A DNA stretch of 52,292 bases from JBBQNY01 sp038255255 (lineage in GTDB: Bacteria > Pseudomonadota > Gammaproteobacteria > Xanthomonadales > Ahniellaceae). The stretch's first letter is position 1. The number at the start of each line of letters is the position of its first letter. Below the pieces are notes generated by a model. That model ran no database searches and was not told the origin of the DNA. It worked only from the letters and a program-made list of their open reading frames with translations. Of the stretch, positions 32,801 to 38,809 are shown in pieces. A program made the translations under genes and the position numbers. The stretch spans positions 1-52,292 of the forward strand of contig JBBSLL010000024.1 in assembly GCA_038255255.1 (NCBI GenBank), read 5' to 3'.

Positions 32801-35308
32801 GTCAGCGGCCTCACCAACGGCACCACGTATTCCTGTTCCGTCACCGCCACCAACGCGATCGGCACCAGTGCTCCTTCCGCGAGCGTCAGTGTCACGCCGA
32901 GTGCTCCAACCGCAGGGCCCTTCGCCTACATCAGCAACCAGCTCAACAACAACGTCTCGGTGATCGACACCGCGAGCAATACCGTAGTTGGCACGGTTGC
33001 CGTGGGAGATGATCCATCCGGCGTCGCCGTCAATCTCGCGGGGACTCGGGCCTACGTTGCAAATGTCAATTCCCACGATCTTTCAGTGATTGACACTGCC
33101 ACAAATACCGTGATCGCAACCGTGGCCTTACCGAATAGCCCATCAGGAGTTGCAGTCAACCCAGCGGGGACGCGTGCCTATGTGACGAATCTTCCGAGCA
33201 ACAACGTATCTGTCATCGATACGGCGAACAACACCGTGATTGCCAACGTCGCGGTGGGTACCGCCCCCTACGGTGCAGCCGTCGATCCCTCGGGCACGCG
33301 CCTTTACGTGACGAACTTCAGCAGCAACAGCGTCTCAGTGATCGACACCGTGAAAAACGCCTTGGTGGGCACCATCCCCGTGGGATTTCAGCCTGAGAGC
33401 GTCGCCGTCAACCCGGCCGGCGCGCGCGCCTATGTGGTGAACAATGGCGACAACAGCGTTTCCGTGATCGACACTGCAACCAACTCGGTAGTGGGCAGCG
33501 TGACGGTCGGAGCGAGTCCGGAAGGCGTTGCGATGAACGCAACTGGCACGCGCCTGTACGTGACGAATGATGCGGATAGCAGCGTTTCGGTGATCGATGC
33601 CTCGACCAACTCTGTGATCGCCACGGTGGCGGTAGGTATCAGTCCTTACGGTGCGGCGCTCAACCCCTCCGGCACTCGCCTCTACGTCGCGAATCGTGCC
33701 AGTGACAGCGTCTCGGTCATCGACACGGCGAACAACACCGTGGTCGGCAGCGTGGCGGTCGGGTCCCGCCCCCACGCGTTCGGTGTTTTCATCCGCGGTG
33801 GCGCGGGTCCCACCGTTCCAAGCGCCCCCACCGTCGGCAGCGCGACTCCCGGCAACGGTTTTGCGAGCATCAACTTCACTGCCTCCGCGTCGAGCGGCGG
33901 TTCGCCGATCACGGGATATACGGCGACGTGCAGTCCCGGTGGCGCGAGTGGAGCTGGCGCAGGTTCGCCCATCAATGTCAGCGGACTCACCAACGGCACC
34001 ACGTACTCGTGCTCGGTCACGGCCACGAATGCCATCGGCACCAGCGCTCCATCGGCTAGCGTCAACGTGACGCCGGCGGCTCCGGCTTCGGTTCCCGGCG
34101 CGCCGACCGGCGTCAGCGCAACACCCGGCAACGGGCAGGTGACGATCAGCTTCTCGCCGCCTGCGTCGGATGGTGGTTCGCCGATCACGAGCTACACGGC
34201 GACCTGCAATCCAGGCGGCTTCAACGCCAGCGGTGCGACGTCGCCATTGACCGTCTCCGGCCTGACCAACGACACGACGTACTCCTGTTCGGTCACTGCC
34301 ACCAACGCCATCGGCACCAGCGCGCCGTCGGCCAGCGTCAGCGTGACGCCCGCCGGTCCGCCGCCTTCCGGTCCCTACGCGTACATCACCAACCAGAACA
34401 GCAACAACGTCGCGGTGATCGACACGGCGAACAACACCGTGGTCGCCAACGTGATCGTGGGCATCAATCCTTTCGGAGTCGCGGTCAACGCCACCGGCAC
34501 GCGCGCCTACGTGGCCAACTTCACCAGCAACAACGTGTCGGTGATCAATGCCACGAGCAACACCGTGATCGGCACCGTAGCCGTGGGCCTGTTCCCGCTC
34601 GGCATCGGGCTCCATCCGGCGGGCACGCGTGCCTACGTCGCCAATGGCAACAGCAACACGGTGTCGGTGATCGATACCGCGCTGCAGACCGTCGTCGCGA
34701 CGATCCCGGTGGGCAACGCGCCTTTCGGCGTGGCGGTGCACCCGAACGGCGGGCGGGTCTATGTCACCAACCAGGACGGCAACACCGTGTCGGTGATCAA
34801 TACGGCGACCAATGCCGTCTCGGCCACCGTGCCGGTCGGCACGTTCCCGCGCGGCATTGCGATGCACCCCGAGGGCACGCGCGTCTACGTCGGCAATGCC
34901 AACACCGACAACGTCTCGGTGATCGACACCGCGACCCATGCAGTGGTCGGCACCGTACCGGCGGGCAGTTTCCCCCAAGGCATGGCGATCAACCCCACCG
35001 GCACGCGCGTCTACGTCACCAACCAGAGCAGCGACAACGTCTCGGTGATCGACACCGCGACCAATACGCGTATCGCGACCATTCCGGTCGGCGTCGCGCC
35101 GCAGGGCGTGAGCGTCAACCCGTTGGGCACCCGCGCGTATGTCGCGAACTTCAGCACCAACAATGTCTCGGTGATCGACACCGGCAGCAACACCGTGATC
35201 GGGACGGTGGCGGTCGGCACCAGCCCCGGCGCCTTCGGGGTGTTCATCGAGCGACCCGTCGCGGGTGATCCCGACGTGATCTTCGGGAGCGGGTTCGAGG
35301 GGCCGTGA
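26855..35308 (+). CDS. Giant secreted seven-propeller protein (RCC1 x14, [Fn3-YVTN7] x5)
   Basis: 2817 residues. The signal peptide ends near AAWSQA (residue 30). Residues 40-740 are 14 RCC1-like repeats of 51 residues (HTCALTSAGGVKCWG core), enough for two seven-bladed propellers. Then follow Fn3 (746-835), YVTN propeller (841-1133), Fn3 (1140-1229), propeller (1236-1532), Fn3 (1536-1627), propeller (1631-1924), Fn3 (1927-2020), propeller (2023-2316), two Fn3 domains (2319-2410, 2412-2504) and a last propeller (2508-2801). Every YVTN block has exactly seven about 42-residue repeats (VSVIDTATNTVVATV core), opens with FAYITN-like and closes with AFGxFI. The tail is DPDVIFGSGFEGP. There is no membrane anchor or barrel. 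Long antisense frames are repeat shadows. A role in adhesion or extracellular binding is inference. Confidence 0.93.
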   Translation: MSRMSFKALATMWLLPLLGTGFSSAAWSQAAITDAVQVQTGNSHTCALTSAGGVKCWGANHLGQLGDNSTTMRLTAVDVSGLGSGAAAIATGNNFTCAVTSAGGAKCWGDNGQGQLGDNSQTPRLTAVDVIGLTSGVAKIAAGSNHTCALTSAGGVKCWGSNSGGQLGDNSTTRRFTAADVVGLTGGVAAIAAGSAHTCALTSAGGVKCWGSNSLGQLGDNSTTNRLTAVDVNGLTSGVAAITVGLNHTCALTSTAGMKCWGNNNQGQLGDNSVTQRLTPVDVSWLSSGVAAIAGGGIHTCALTSAGGVKCWGFNTSGQLGDSSLTQRLTAVDVIGLGSGVAAIATGAFQTCAVTSTGGVQCWGGNGSGQLGDNSFTRRLTAVDVSGLSSGVGAIATGGLQTCALSSAGGVKCWGRNSNGELGDNSTMPRLTAVDVSDLGSGVVAIATGNNHTCALNSVGGVKCWGSNVNGQLGDGTTTQRLTAVDVDGLSSGVAAIEAGNSHTCALSSAGGVKCWGLNSNGQLGDGTSTRRLTAVDVSGLSSGVAAIAAGGTHTCAVTSVGGLKCWGANFAGQLGDGTTTQRLTAVDVTGLTSGVAGSATGDDHSCALTSAGGVKCWGRNVDGQIGDNSTTLRMTAVDVSGLTSGVASIATGGDHSCALTSASGVKCWGRNVDGQIGDSSTTMRRTAVDVSGLSSGVAAVAAGLAHTCALTIPGGVRCWGNNSGQLGDGTAGVRPFPADALQATEPGAPVIGTATAGNATASVAFTAPALDGGLPITGYTATCNAGGFTASGASSPLTVTGLTNGTTYSCSVTATNSIGTSAPSSSVNVTPSGPPPTGPFAYITSLGNNNVSVIDTATNTVVSTVPVGSAPFGVGVNFAGTRAYIANNGSNNVSVIDTATQAVIATVGVGSQPNGVAVVPDGSRAYVTNFGSDNVSVIDTATNTVVATVPVGGDPYGVAAGPSGTRVYVSNQGSSSVSVINTATNGVVATVTVGGQPSGIATNPAGTRVFVANNLDNTISVIDTSNNLVVATVLVGTGPTGVAFNAAGTLAYVNNSGVGSMSVIDTANNTVVTTVTVGSSPTGVSVNPAGTRVYVANYSSGNVSVIDTANNTVVATVTVGSLSGAFGAFIRGTGPGGATAPGAPTGVSAAPGNGQATISFTPPASDGGSPITSYTATCNAGGFTANGAGSPLTVTGLTNGTTYACSVAATNVAGNSAASQVALVTPGAASPAGPLAFITNDQSANVSVIDTATGAVIATVAVGGTISAPFGVAVHAAGMRAYVSDTFNNTVEVIDTATYAVIATVPVGVAASGIAVNPAGSRVYVANRNDDTVSVIDTATSAVIATVPVQFSPYGMAINPAGTRVYVGNSDSESVSVIDTASNTVVATIASAGQLPEGLAVNPDGTRLYVSDFINSMLKVIDTASNTVIATVPAGSLPRGVAVNPAGTRVYVANEIGDNLLVFDTASNMLVATVPTGDFPFGVSVHPDGSRVYVANYRSDSVSVVDTVTNTLIATVAVGTNPVAFGAFIGATAGATVPSAPVIGGATPGNGFATVSFTAPASDGGSPITGYTATCNPGGVSGTGAGSPINVSGLTNGTTYSCSVTATNAVGTSAPSASVSVTPTGPVGPFAYITNQGSNNVSVIDTSTNGVVATIGVGTSPFGVAVNLAGTRAYVGNVNSDNVSVIDTATNSVVATIPVGDGPSGVAVNPAGTRAYVGNFNSASVSVIDTANDSVIATVGVGVAPEGVAVDAAGSRIYVTNFSTGSTSVIDTATNTVVATIPVGFGPEGVVVNPAGGRAYVANNINNTMLVIDTQSNAVVATIPVGAAPIGVAMNATGTRLYSANESGNSVSVIDTSTNAVIATVPVGASPYGVSVTPSGTRLYVANRGSGNVSVIDTASNTVVDTVTTGLSASAFGVFIRGGAGPTVPSAPTIGSATAGNGFATISFTASASNGGSPITGYTATCNPGGVTGTGAGSPINVSGLTNGTTYSCSVTATNAIGTSAPSASVSVTPSAPTAGPFAYISNQLNNNVSVIDTASNTVVGTVAVGDDPSGVAVNLAGTRAYVANVNSHDLSVIDTATNTVIATVALPNSPSGVAVNPAGTRAYVTNLPSNNVSVIDTANNTVIANVAVGTAPYGAAVDPSGTRLYVTNFSSNSVSVIDTVKNALVGTIPVGFQPESVAVNPAGARAYVVNNGDNSVSVIDTATNSVVGSVTVGASPEGVAMNATGTRLYVTNDADSSVSVIDASTNSVIATVAVGISPYGAALNPSGTRLYVANRASDSVSVIDTANNTVVGSVAVGSRPHAFGVFIRGGAGPTVPSAPTVGSATPGNGFASINFTASASSGGSPITGYTATCSPGGASGAGAGSPINVSGLTNGTTYSCSVTATNAIGTSAPSASVNVTPAAPASVPGAPTGVSATPGNGQVTISFSPPASDGGSPITSYTATCNPGGFNASGATSPLTVSGLTNDTTYSCSVTATNAIGTSAPSASVSVTPAGPPPSGPYAYITNQNSNNVAVIDTANNTVVANVIVGINPFGVAVNATGTRAYVANFTSNNVSVINATSNTVIGTVAVGLFPLGIGLHPAGTRAYVANGNSNTVSVIDTALQTVVATIPVGNAPFGVAVHPNGGRVYVTNQDGNTVSVINTATNAVSATVPVGTFPRGIAMHPEGTRVYVGNANTDNVSVIDTATHAVVGTVPAGSFPQGMAINPTGTRVYVTNQSSDNVSVIDTATNTRIATIPVGVAPQGVSVNPLGTRAYVANFSTNNVSVIDTGSNTVIGTVAVGTSPGAFGVFIERPVAGDPDVIFGSGFEGP
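26972..29080 (+). repeat. Coding tandem repeat: 14 RCC1-like units, 153-bp period
   Basis: Units begin every 153 bp from 26972 (second 27125, last 28961); the fourteenth is shortened. Each encodes about 51 residues with TCAL..KCWG, GQLGD and RLTAVDVSGL blocks. DNA similarity between units is high, including long shared runs around GGCGGGGTCAAGTGCTGGGG. Confidence 0.93.
29375..30253 (+). repeat. Coding repeat: YVTN propeller 1 (7 blades)
   Basis: Seven units of about 126 bp, each with a VSVIDTA-type strand, a P-x-G-V turn and a GTRxYVxN strand. It is preceded by Fn3 domain 1 (about 29090-29365). Confidence 0.9.
30560..31450 (+). repeat. Coding repeat: YVTN propeller 2 (7 blades)
   Basis: Seven units, more divergent than in the other blocks (blade cores include VEVIDTA, LKVIDTA, LLVFDTA, VSVVDTV). 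It is preceded by Fn3 domain 2 (about 30270-30540). Confidence 0.9.
31745..32626 (+). repeat. Coding repeat: YVTN propeller 3 (7 blades)
   Basis: Seven units of about 126 bp; preceded by Fn3 domain 3 (about 31460-31735). It closes with SAFGVFIRGG. Confidence 0.9.
32921..33802 (+). repeat. Coding repeat: YVTN propeller 4 (7 blades)
   Basis: Seven units; preceded by Fn3 domain 4 (about 32635-32915). Together with propeller 3 and their Fn3 domains it looks like a block duplication of about 1.18 kb (starts at 31745 and 32921, 1176 bp apart). Confidence 0.9.
34376..35257 (+). repeat. Coding repeat: YVTN propeller 5 (7 blades)
   Basis: Seven units; preceded by two consecutive Fn3 domains (about 33810-34085 and 34090-34365). 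It closes with GAFGVFIERP and runs into the C-terminal tail. Confidence 0.9.
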
Positions 35309-35411
35309 GCGCGGCCCAGGCCGAAATCGCGGCGCGATAGCTGCCCGGTCCGTCAAGCGCTGCTCGCGCCCGGCGCGCGAACGCTTGGTATCGCGGCCGC
35401 GGGGGCGCCGC

Positions 35412-35417
35412 TATAAT
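35412..35417 (+). promoter_or_regulatory. Consensus -10 box before the cytochrome c gene
   Basis: A perfect TATAAT, 58 bp before the start codon. A -35 match (TTGGTA at 35385-35390) is spaced at 21 bp, too far to be convincing. Confidence 0.5.
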
Positions 35418-35475
35418 TCCGCCGCTTGCGGGTGCCCGATGCACTCCGCGCGTTTCATCCGCAGGGGTCGCCACC

Positions 35476-35988
35476 GTGAAAACCACCGATTCGGTGTTCC
35501 TCAAGAATTTCGCCATCGTGATCGGCGCACTGCACCTGGTGACCGGCTTCCTGATCCTTGTCGCGTACCTCATCCACACGGGCCGTACAGTCGAGGAAAG
35601 TACGACGGCGAAAATGGCACTCGAGCAGCGCATCGCGCCGGCCGGCGCCGTCTATGCAGGTGAAACCGGGCGCGCAGCCATCCAGGCGGCCCAGGAAGCG
35701 GCCAAGTTCGCCGCCGCTTCGCAAGTGGCGTATGGCGGCACGCTGGACGGCAGCGTGATTTACAGCAACCTCTGCGGCGCCTGCCACACGACGGGCGCGG
35801 GCGGTGCACCGAAACTCGATAAGGGGCTTTGGGCGACGCGCATGGCGCAAGGAACCGATCAACTGGTGAAGCACGCGATCGAGGGTTACACCGGCGAAGA
35901 CGGCATCATGCCTGCCAAGGGCGGCAACCTCGCCTTGACCGACGAACAGGTGAAGGCCGCGGTCGAGTTCATGATCGCGGGCATGTAG
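35476..35988 (+). CDS. Membrane-anchored cytochrome c5-type protein
   Basis: 170 residues. An N-terminal transmembrane anchor (NFAIVIGALHLVTGFLILVAYLI) is followed by a coiled linker rich in Ala and a small c-type haem domain. The haem site is CGACH with axial Met in EDGIMPAKGG. The layout and the family pattern are those of cytochrome c5/CycB-like electron carriers that pass electrons to terminal oxidases from the periplasmic face. The start is GTG 35476 with a GCAGGGG ribosome site 9 bases upstream. A REP pair begins 9 bp after the stop. Confidence 0.9.
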   Translation: MKTTDSVFLKNFAIVIGALHLVTGFLILVAYLIHTGRTVEESTTAKMALEQRIAPAGAVYAGETGRAAIQAAQEAAKFAAASQVAYGGTLDGSVIYSNLCGACHTTGAGGAPKLDKGLWATRMAQGTDQLVKHAIEGYTGEDGIMPAKGGNLALTDEQVKAAVEFMIAGM

Positions 35989-35996
35989 ATCGCGAT

Positions 35997-36068
35997 GTAG
36001 AGCCGAGCTGCGCTCGGCTGAAGCGCCTCCGAGTAGGCAGGTTCTGGCGGAGCACAGCTCCGCACTAC
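35997..36068. repeat. GTAG-type REP pair between convergent genes
   Basis: The left palindrome AGCCGAGC-TGC-GCTCGGCT follows GTAG at 35997; the right palindrome GCGGAGC-ACA-GCTCCGC is followed by an A and CTAC at 36065. The CTAC end contains the stop codon (TAG on the minus strand) of acpH. It probably acts as a bidirectional terminator. Confidence 0.85.
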
Positions 36069-36646
36069 AAAGGCGGTACGCGCACCCGGCGCAGGTCGGC
36101 GAGCAGCGGCGGCAGGGCTTCTTCCAGCAAGGGCAACAGAGGTTCCAGCGCGTCCCACGCGCCTGCGACGGGATTTTCGCGTGCGAGCCGTTGCGACAGC
36201 GAGCGCAACGCGCGCTGGATCGTTGCCACTTCCCCGTAACTCGCCAACAGGTCCACTTCCGCCGCGCGCCGCGCGAAGCTGGCGAATTCCGCAGGCACGT
36301 AAGGTGCGTTCGCGGTGGCAAGCAGTGCAGCGTTGACGGTGTCGACGTGTTGGCGCAACGGAACTGCCGAGTGCAGCGGCCATTGTCGCGCGAGCACGAA
36401 GTCGAACGCCACGTCGAGCACGATGCCCGCGTAGCGTCGTAGCGAATTCGGCAGTTCACCGCGCACCGCGGCGAACGCCGGGTGATGATCGGTCGCGGAG
36501 TCGATACGCCGATGCAGCAGCACGCCCCGGGTGAGATCAGGCGGCCACGCTGGGTGCGGCGCCCCGCGCCAGAAATCGCCGAGCAGGCTGCCCGCATAGC
36601 CATGCGGCGTGGGCTCCGCCAACAGCGTGTGCGCCAAATAGTTCAA
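36065..36646 (-). CDS. acpH: Acyl carrier protein phosphodiesterase
   Basis: Removes the phosphopantetheine arm from holo-ACP; 193 residues, the same length as E. coli AcpH. Conserved blocks are NYLAHTLLAEP at the start, AGSLLGDFWRG and LHRRIDSATDHHPAF, the metal-binding HD-like site. The start is TTG 36646, since the family opens M-N-Y-L-A-H and no ATG or GTG is available there. The TAG stop is provided by the GTAG head of the adjacent REP element. The frame is open far upstream through zapE but is not coding there. Confidence 0.88.
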   Translation of the reverse strand: MNYLAHTLLAEPTPHGYAGSLLGDFWRGAPHPAWPPDLTRGVLLHRRIDSATDHHPAFAAVRGELPNSLRRYAGIVLDVAFDFVLARQWPLHSAVPLRQHVDTVNAALLATANAPYVPAEFASFARRAAEVDLLASYGEVATIQRALRSLSQRLARENPVAGAWDALEPLLPLLEEALPPLLADLRRVRVPPL

Positions 36647-36694
36647 GGCCGGCGCGAGGGCTGGCTGAAACGCGGGAGTGGTGGGGCCATCCGT

Positions 36695-36700
36695 TATTAT
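36695..36700 (+). promoter_or_regulatory. Candidate -10 box before the hydrolase-zapE unit
   Basis: TATTAT lies 28 bp before GTG 36729, in the divergent gap with acpH. No clear -35. Confidence 0.35.
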
Positions 36701-36728
36701 CCGTTCGATCCCTAGACGCGCACGCACC

Positions 36729-37418
36729 GTGACCACTTCGTCGTATCCGGACTTCCCGGTCGCCACCGGACCCCTGACGCTGCAAGGCGCGGCAGGCCTG
36801 ATCGAGGCCGTGATCGACGTCCCCGACGCCGCGGATGCCCGGCTTGGCACGGCCATCGTCTGCCACCCGCATCCCCTGCACGGCGGCACTCTGCACAACA
36901 AGGTCGTCACGATCGCGGCGCGCAGCCTGCGCGAGTGTGGACTCAATACGCTGCGTTTCAACTTCCGCGGCGTGGGAGCGAGCGGGGGAACGCACGCGGA
37001 CGGGGATGGGGAACAGCAGGACCTCGAGCAGATCGCGGCGTGGGTGGCGCGCGTACGTCCCGACCACGCGCTGTGGCTCGCCGGATTTTCCTTCGGCGCC
37101 GCAGTGGCGGCGCGCGCGGCCAGCAGGCTGCCGTGCGCGCAGCTCGTCAGCATCGCGCCGCCGGTGGACAAGTACGGATTCGACACGGCCGCGCCCCCCA
37201 CATGCCCCTGGCTCGTGATCCAGGGCGACGACGATGATGTGGTGGATCCCGCGACCGTGTGGGCGTACGTGGAGAGCCTTGCAAGCCCGCCCACCCTGGT
37301 GAAGATGCCGGGCGCGGGGCATTTTTTCCATCGCAAGCTCATGGATCTGCGCGGCGCGCTCAAGAATGGCGTCAAGGCCAATCTGCCTCCGCCGGACCCG
37401 ACCGCGTCGAGCGGGTGA
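36729..37418 (+). CDS. COG2945-type alpha/beta hydrolase
   Basis: 229 residues from GTG 36729 (an in-frame ATG at 36678 is upstream of the candidate -10 and less likely). Motifs are CHPHPLHGGTLHNKVV (oxyanion region of this family), the nucleophile elbow AGFSFGAA, the acid in IQGDDDDVVD and the His in GAGHFFH. It resembles small cytosolic serine hydrolases of the dienelactone-hydrolase group with unknown substrate. It overlaps zapE by GTGA, so the two are translationally coupled. Confidence 0.88.
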   Translation: MTTSSYPDFPVATGPLTLQGAAGLIEAVIDVPDAADARLGTAIVCHPHPLHGGTLHNKVVTIAARSLRECGLNTLRFNFRGVGASGGTHADGDGEQQDLEQIAAWVARVRPDHALWLAGFSFGAAVAARAASRLPCAQLVSIAPPVDKYGFDTAAPPTCPWLVIQGDDDDVVDPATVWAYVESLASPPTLVKMPGAGHFFHRKLMDLRGALKNGVKANLPPPDPTASSG

Positions 37419-38509
37419 GCGAATCCGGGGCGTCGCCTTCCGCGCGATATCGCGCAGGCGTCCTGGCCGGCCAGTGGCAGCGCGATGCCGCGCAGGAAGC
37501 GGTCTTGCCGATGCTGGACCGCGTCGCTGCGGCGGTTACCGGGATCCCGGACGACGGACCGCTCGCCCGCTGGTTCGGCGCGGCCCCGCGGGCCCCGCAC
37601 GGCCTGTACCTGTGGGGCGGAGTCGGGAGAGGCAAGACGTTCCTGATGGATCAGCTGTGCGCGGCGCTGCCGACGGAGCTGGTGTTGCGCCGGCACTTTC
37701 ACCGTTTCATGGGCGAGGTGCACGCCGAACTCGCCCGGCGCCCCGGCGTCCGCGATCCTCTGTCCGACATCGCGGCCGAAATCGCGCGCGGCCGGCGCCT
37801 GCTCGCGCTCGACGAGTTCGTGGTGAGCGACATTGGCGACGCGATGATCCTCGCGGAATTGCTCAAGCAGCTGTTCGCGAACGGCGTCGGCCTGGTGACG
37901 ACATCCAATGCGGCGCCGCGCGACCTTTACCGCGACGGGTTGCAGCGCGCGCGCTTCGTGCCCGCGATCGCGATGATCGAGCGCCAATGCGATGTGCACG
38001 AGCTCGCCGGAAACCAGGATTACCGATTGCGGGCGCTGACGCGCTCGCCGGTCTATCTGGTTCCCTCGGGTGTGGACGCCGATGCGGCACTGGCCGGGAT
38101 GTTCGAGGAAATCGCGAGTGGCGAAGTGGAGCGGGACGGCGTCGAGGAGGTGAACGGTCGGGCAGTCGCATTCCGCCTGCGCAGCGGCGGGGAGATCTGG
38201 TTCGCTTTTGCGGCGTTGTGCGAAGGACCGCGTGCGGTTGCCGACTACATCGAGATCGCACGCGATTTCCACACGGTGATGATTTCGCAGGTGCCGCGAT
38301 TCGACGGCAGCAACGACGATCCGGCGCGCCGGTTCGTGCACCTGGTCGACGAGTTCTACGACCGCAACGTGAATCTGGTGATGAGCGCAATGGCGGATCC
38401 GCTCACGCTCTACAGCGGCGAGCGGCTGCAACGCGAGTTCGAGCGCACTGCGAGCCGCCTCATCGAGATGCAGTCCACCGCGTATCTCGCGCGCGAGCAC
38501 CGCCCCTGA
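37415..38509 (+). CDS. zapE: Cell division ATPase ZapE (AFG1 family)
   Basis: 364 residues. Walker A is GGVGRGKT at residues 68-75 and Walker B is LLALDEFVV; the sensor-like TTSNAAPRDLYRDGLQRARF block and the C-terminal LVDEFYDRNVNL and LYSGERLQREFERTASRLIEM blocks are characteristic of AFG1/ZapE. The E. coli protein is a Z-ring-associated ATPase. GTG 37415 overlaps the hydrolase stop. The frame is open upstream inside the hydrolase gene but carries no family sequence there. Confidence 0.93.
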   Translation: MSESGASPSARYRAGVLAGQWQRDAAQEAVLPMLDRVAAAVTGIPDDGPLARWFGAAPRAPHGLYLWGGVGRGKTFLMDQLCAALPTELVLRRHFHRFMGEVHAELARRPGVRDPLSDIAAEIARGRRLLALDEFVVSDIGDAMILAELLKQLFANGVGLVTTSNAAPRDLYRDGLQRARFVPAIAMIERQCDVHELAGNQDYRLRALTRSPVYLVPSGVDADAALAGMFEEIASGEVERDGVEEVNGRAVAFRLRSGGEIWFAFAALCEGPRAVADYIEIARDFHTVMISQVPRFDGSNDDPARRFVHLVDEFYDRNVNLVMSAMADPLTLYSGERLQREFERTASRLIEMQSTAYLAREHRP

Positions 38510-38528
38510 TTTTAAAAAAGCTGTCTGC

Positions 38529-38768
38529 GTTGCGCGCACGCGCAACTATCACTCCCCCTCGCCCCGCGTGCGGGGAGAGGGTAAGGGGTGAGGGGCAAGG
38601 GCCTTGCGAAAGTTCCGGGTTGCGCGTCAGCGCAACGATGAGCGCCATCGGCCTGCGGGCCGATGGCCGGAGAGGGGCAAGCTGCTGGCAAAGTCGCAAG
38701 TCCCTTGCCCCTCATCCGGTCCTTCGGACCACCTTCTCCCCGCTTGCGGGGAGAAGGAAAGGAGTAGG
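38529..38768. repeat. Composite interspersed repeat with inverted ends
   Basis: Two divergent copies of one motif face each other: CCCCGCGTGCGGGGAGAGG ... GTGAGGGGCAAGGG (38563-38602) and, inverted, TCCCTTGCCCCTCATCC ... CTCCCCGCTTGCGGGGAGA (38701-38755). Between or beside them are GTTGCGCG-CA-CGCGCAAC (38529-38546), a related GTTGCGCGTCAGCGCAAC (38619-38636) and hairpin GCCATCGGCC-TGCG-GGCCGATGGC (38644-38667). It fills the gap between zapE and the amidohydrolase. Repeats of this appearance are common between genes of many proteobacteria. Confidence 0.75.
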
Positions 38769-38809
38769 GCCACTGCTAGCATCGCCGCTTCGCAATAGAG
38801 GTGTCGAAC

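Noticed and set aside
33335..35356. Long antisense frame of 673 codons, and similar antisense frames at 29351-30907 and 28052-29032
   Set aside because: Periodic shadows of the propeller repeats with Arg/Asp/His-rich translations and no family features.
36065..38545. 826-codon minus-strand frame as a single large protein
   Set aside because: Only the last 193 codons match acpH; the rest is antisense to the hydrolase and zapE genes.
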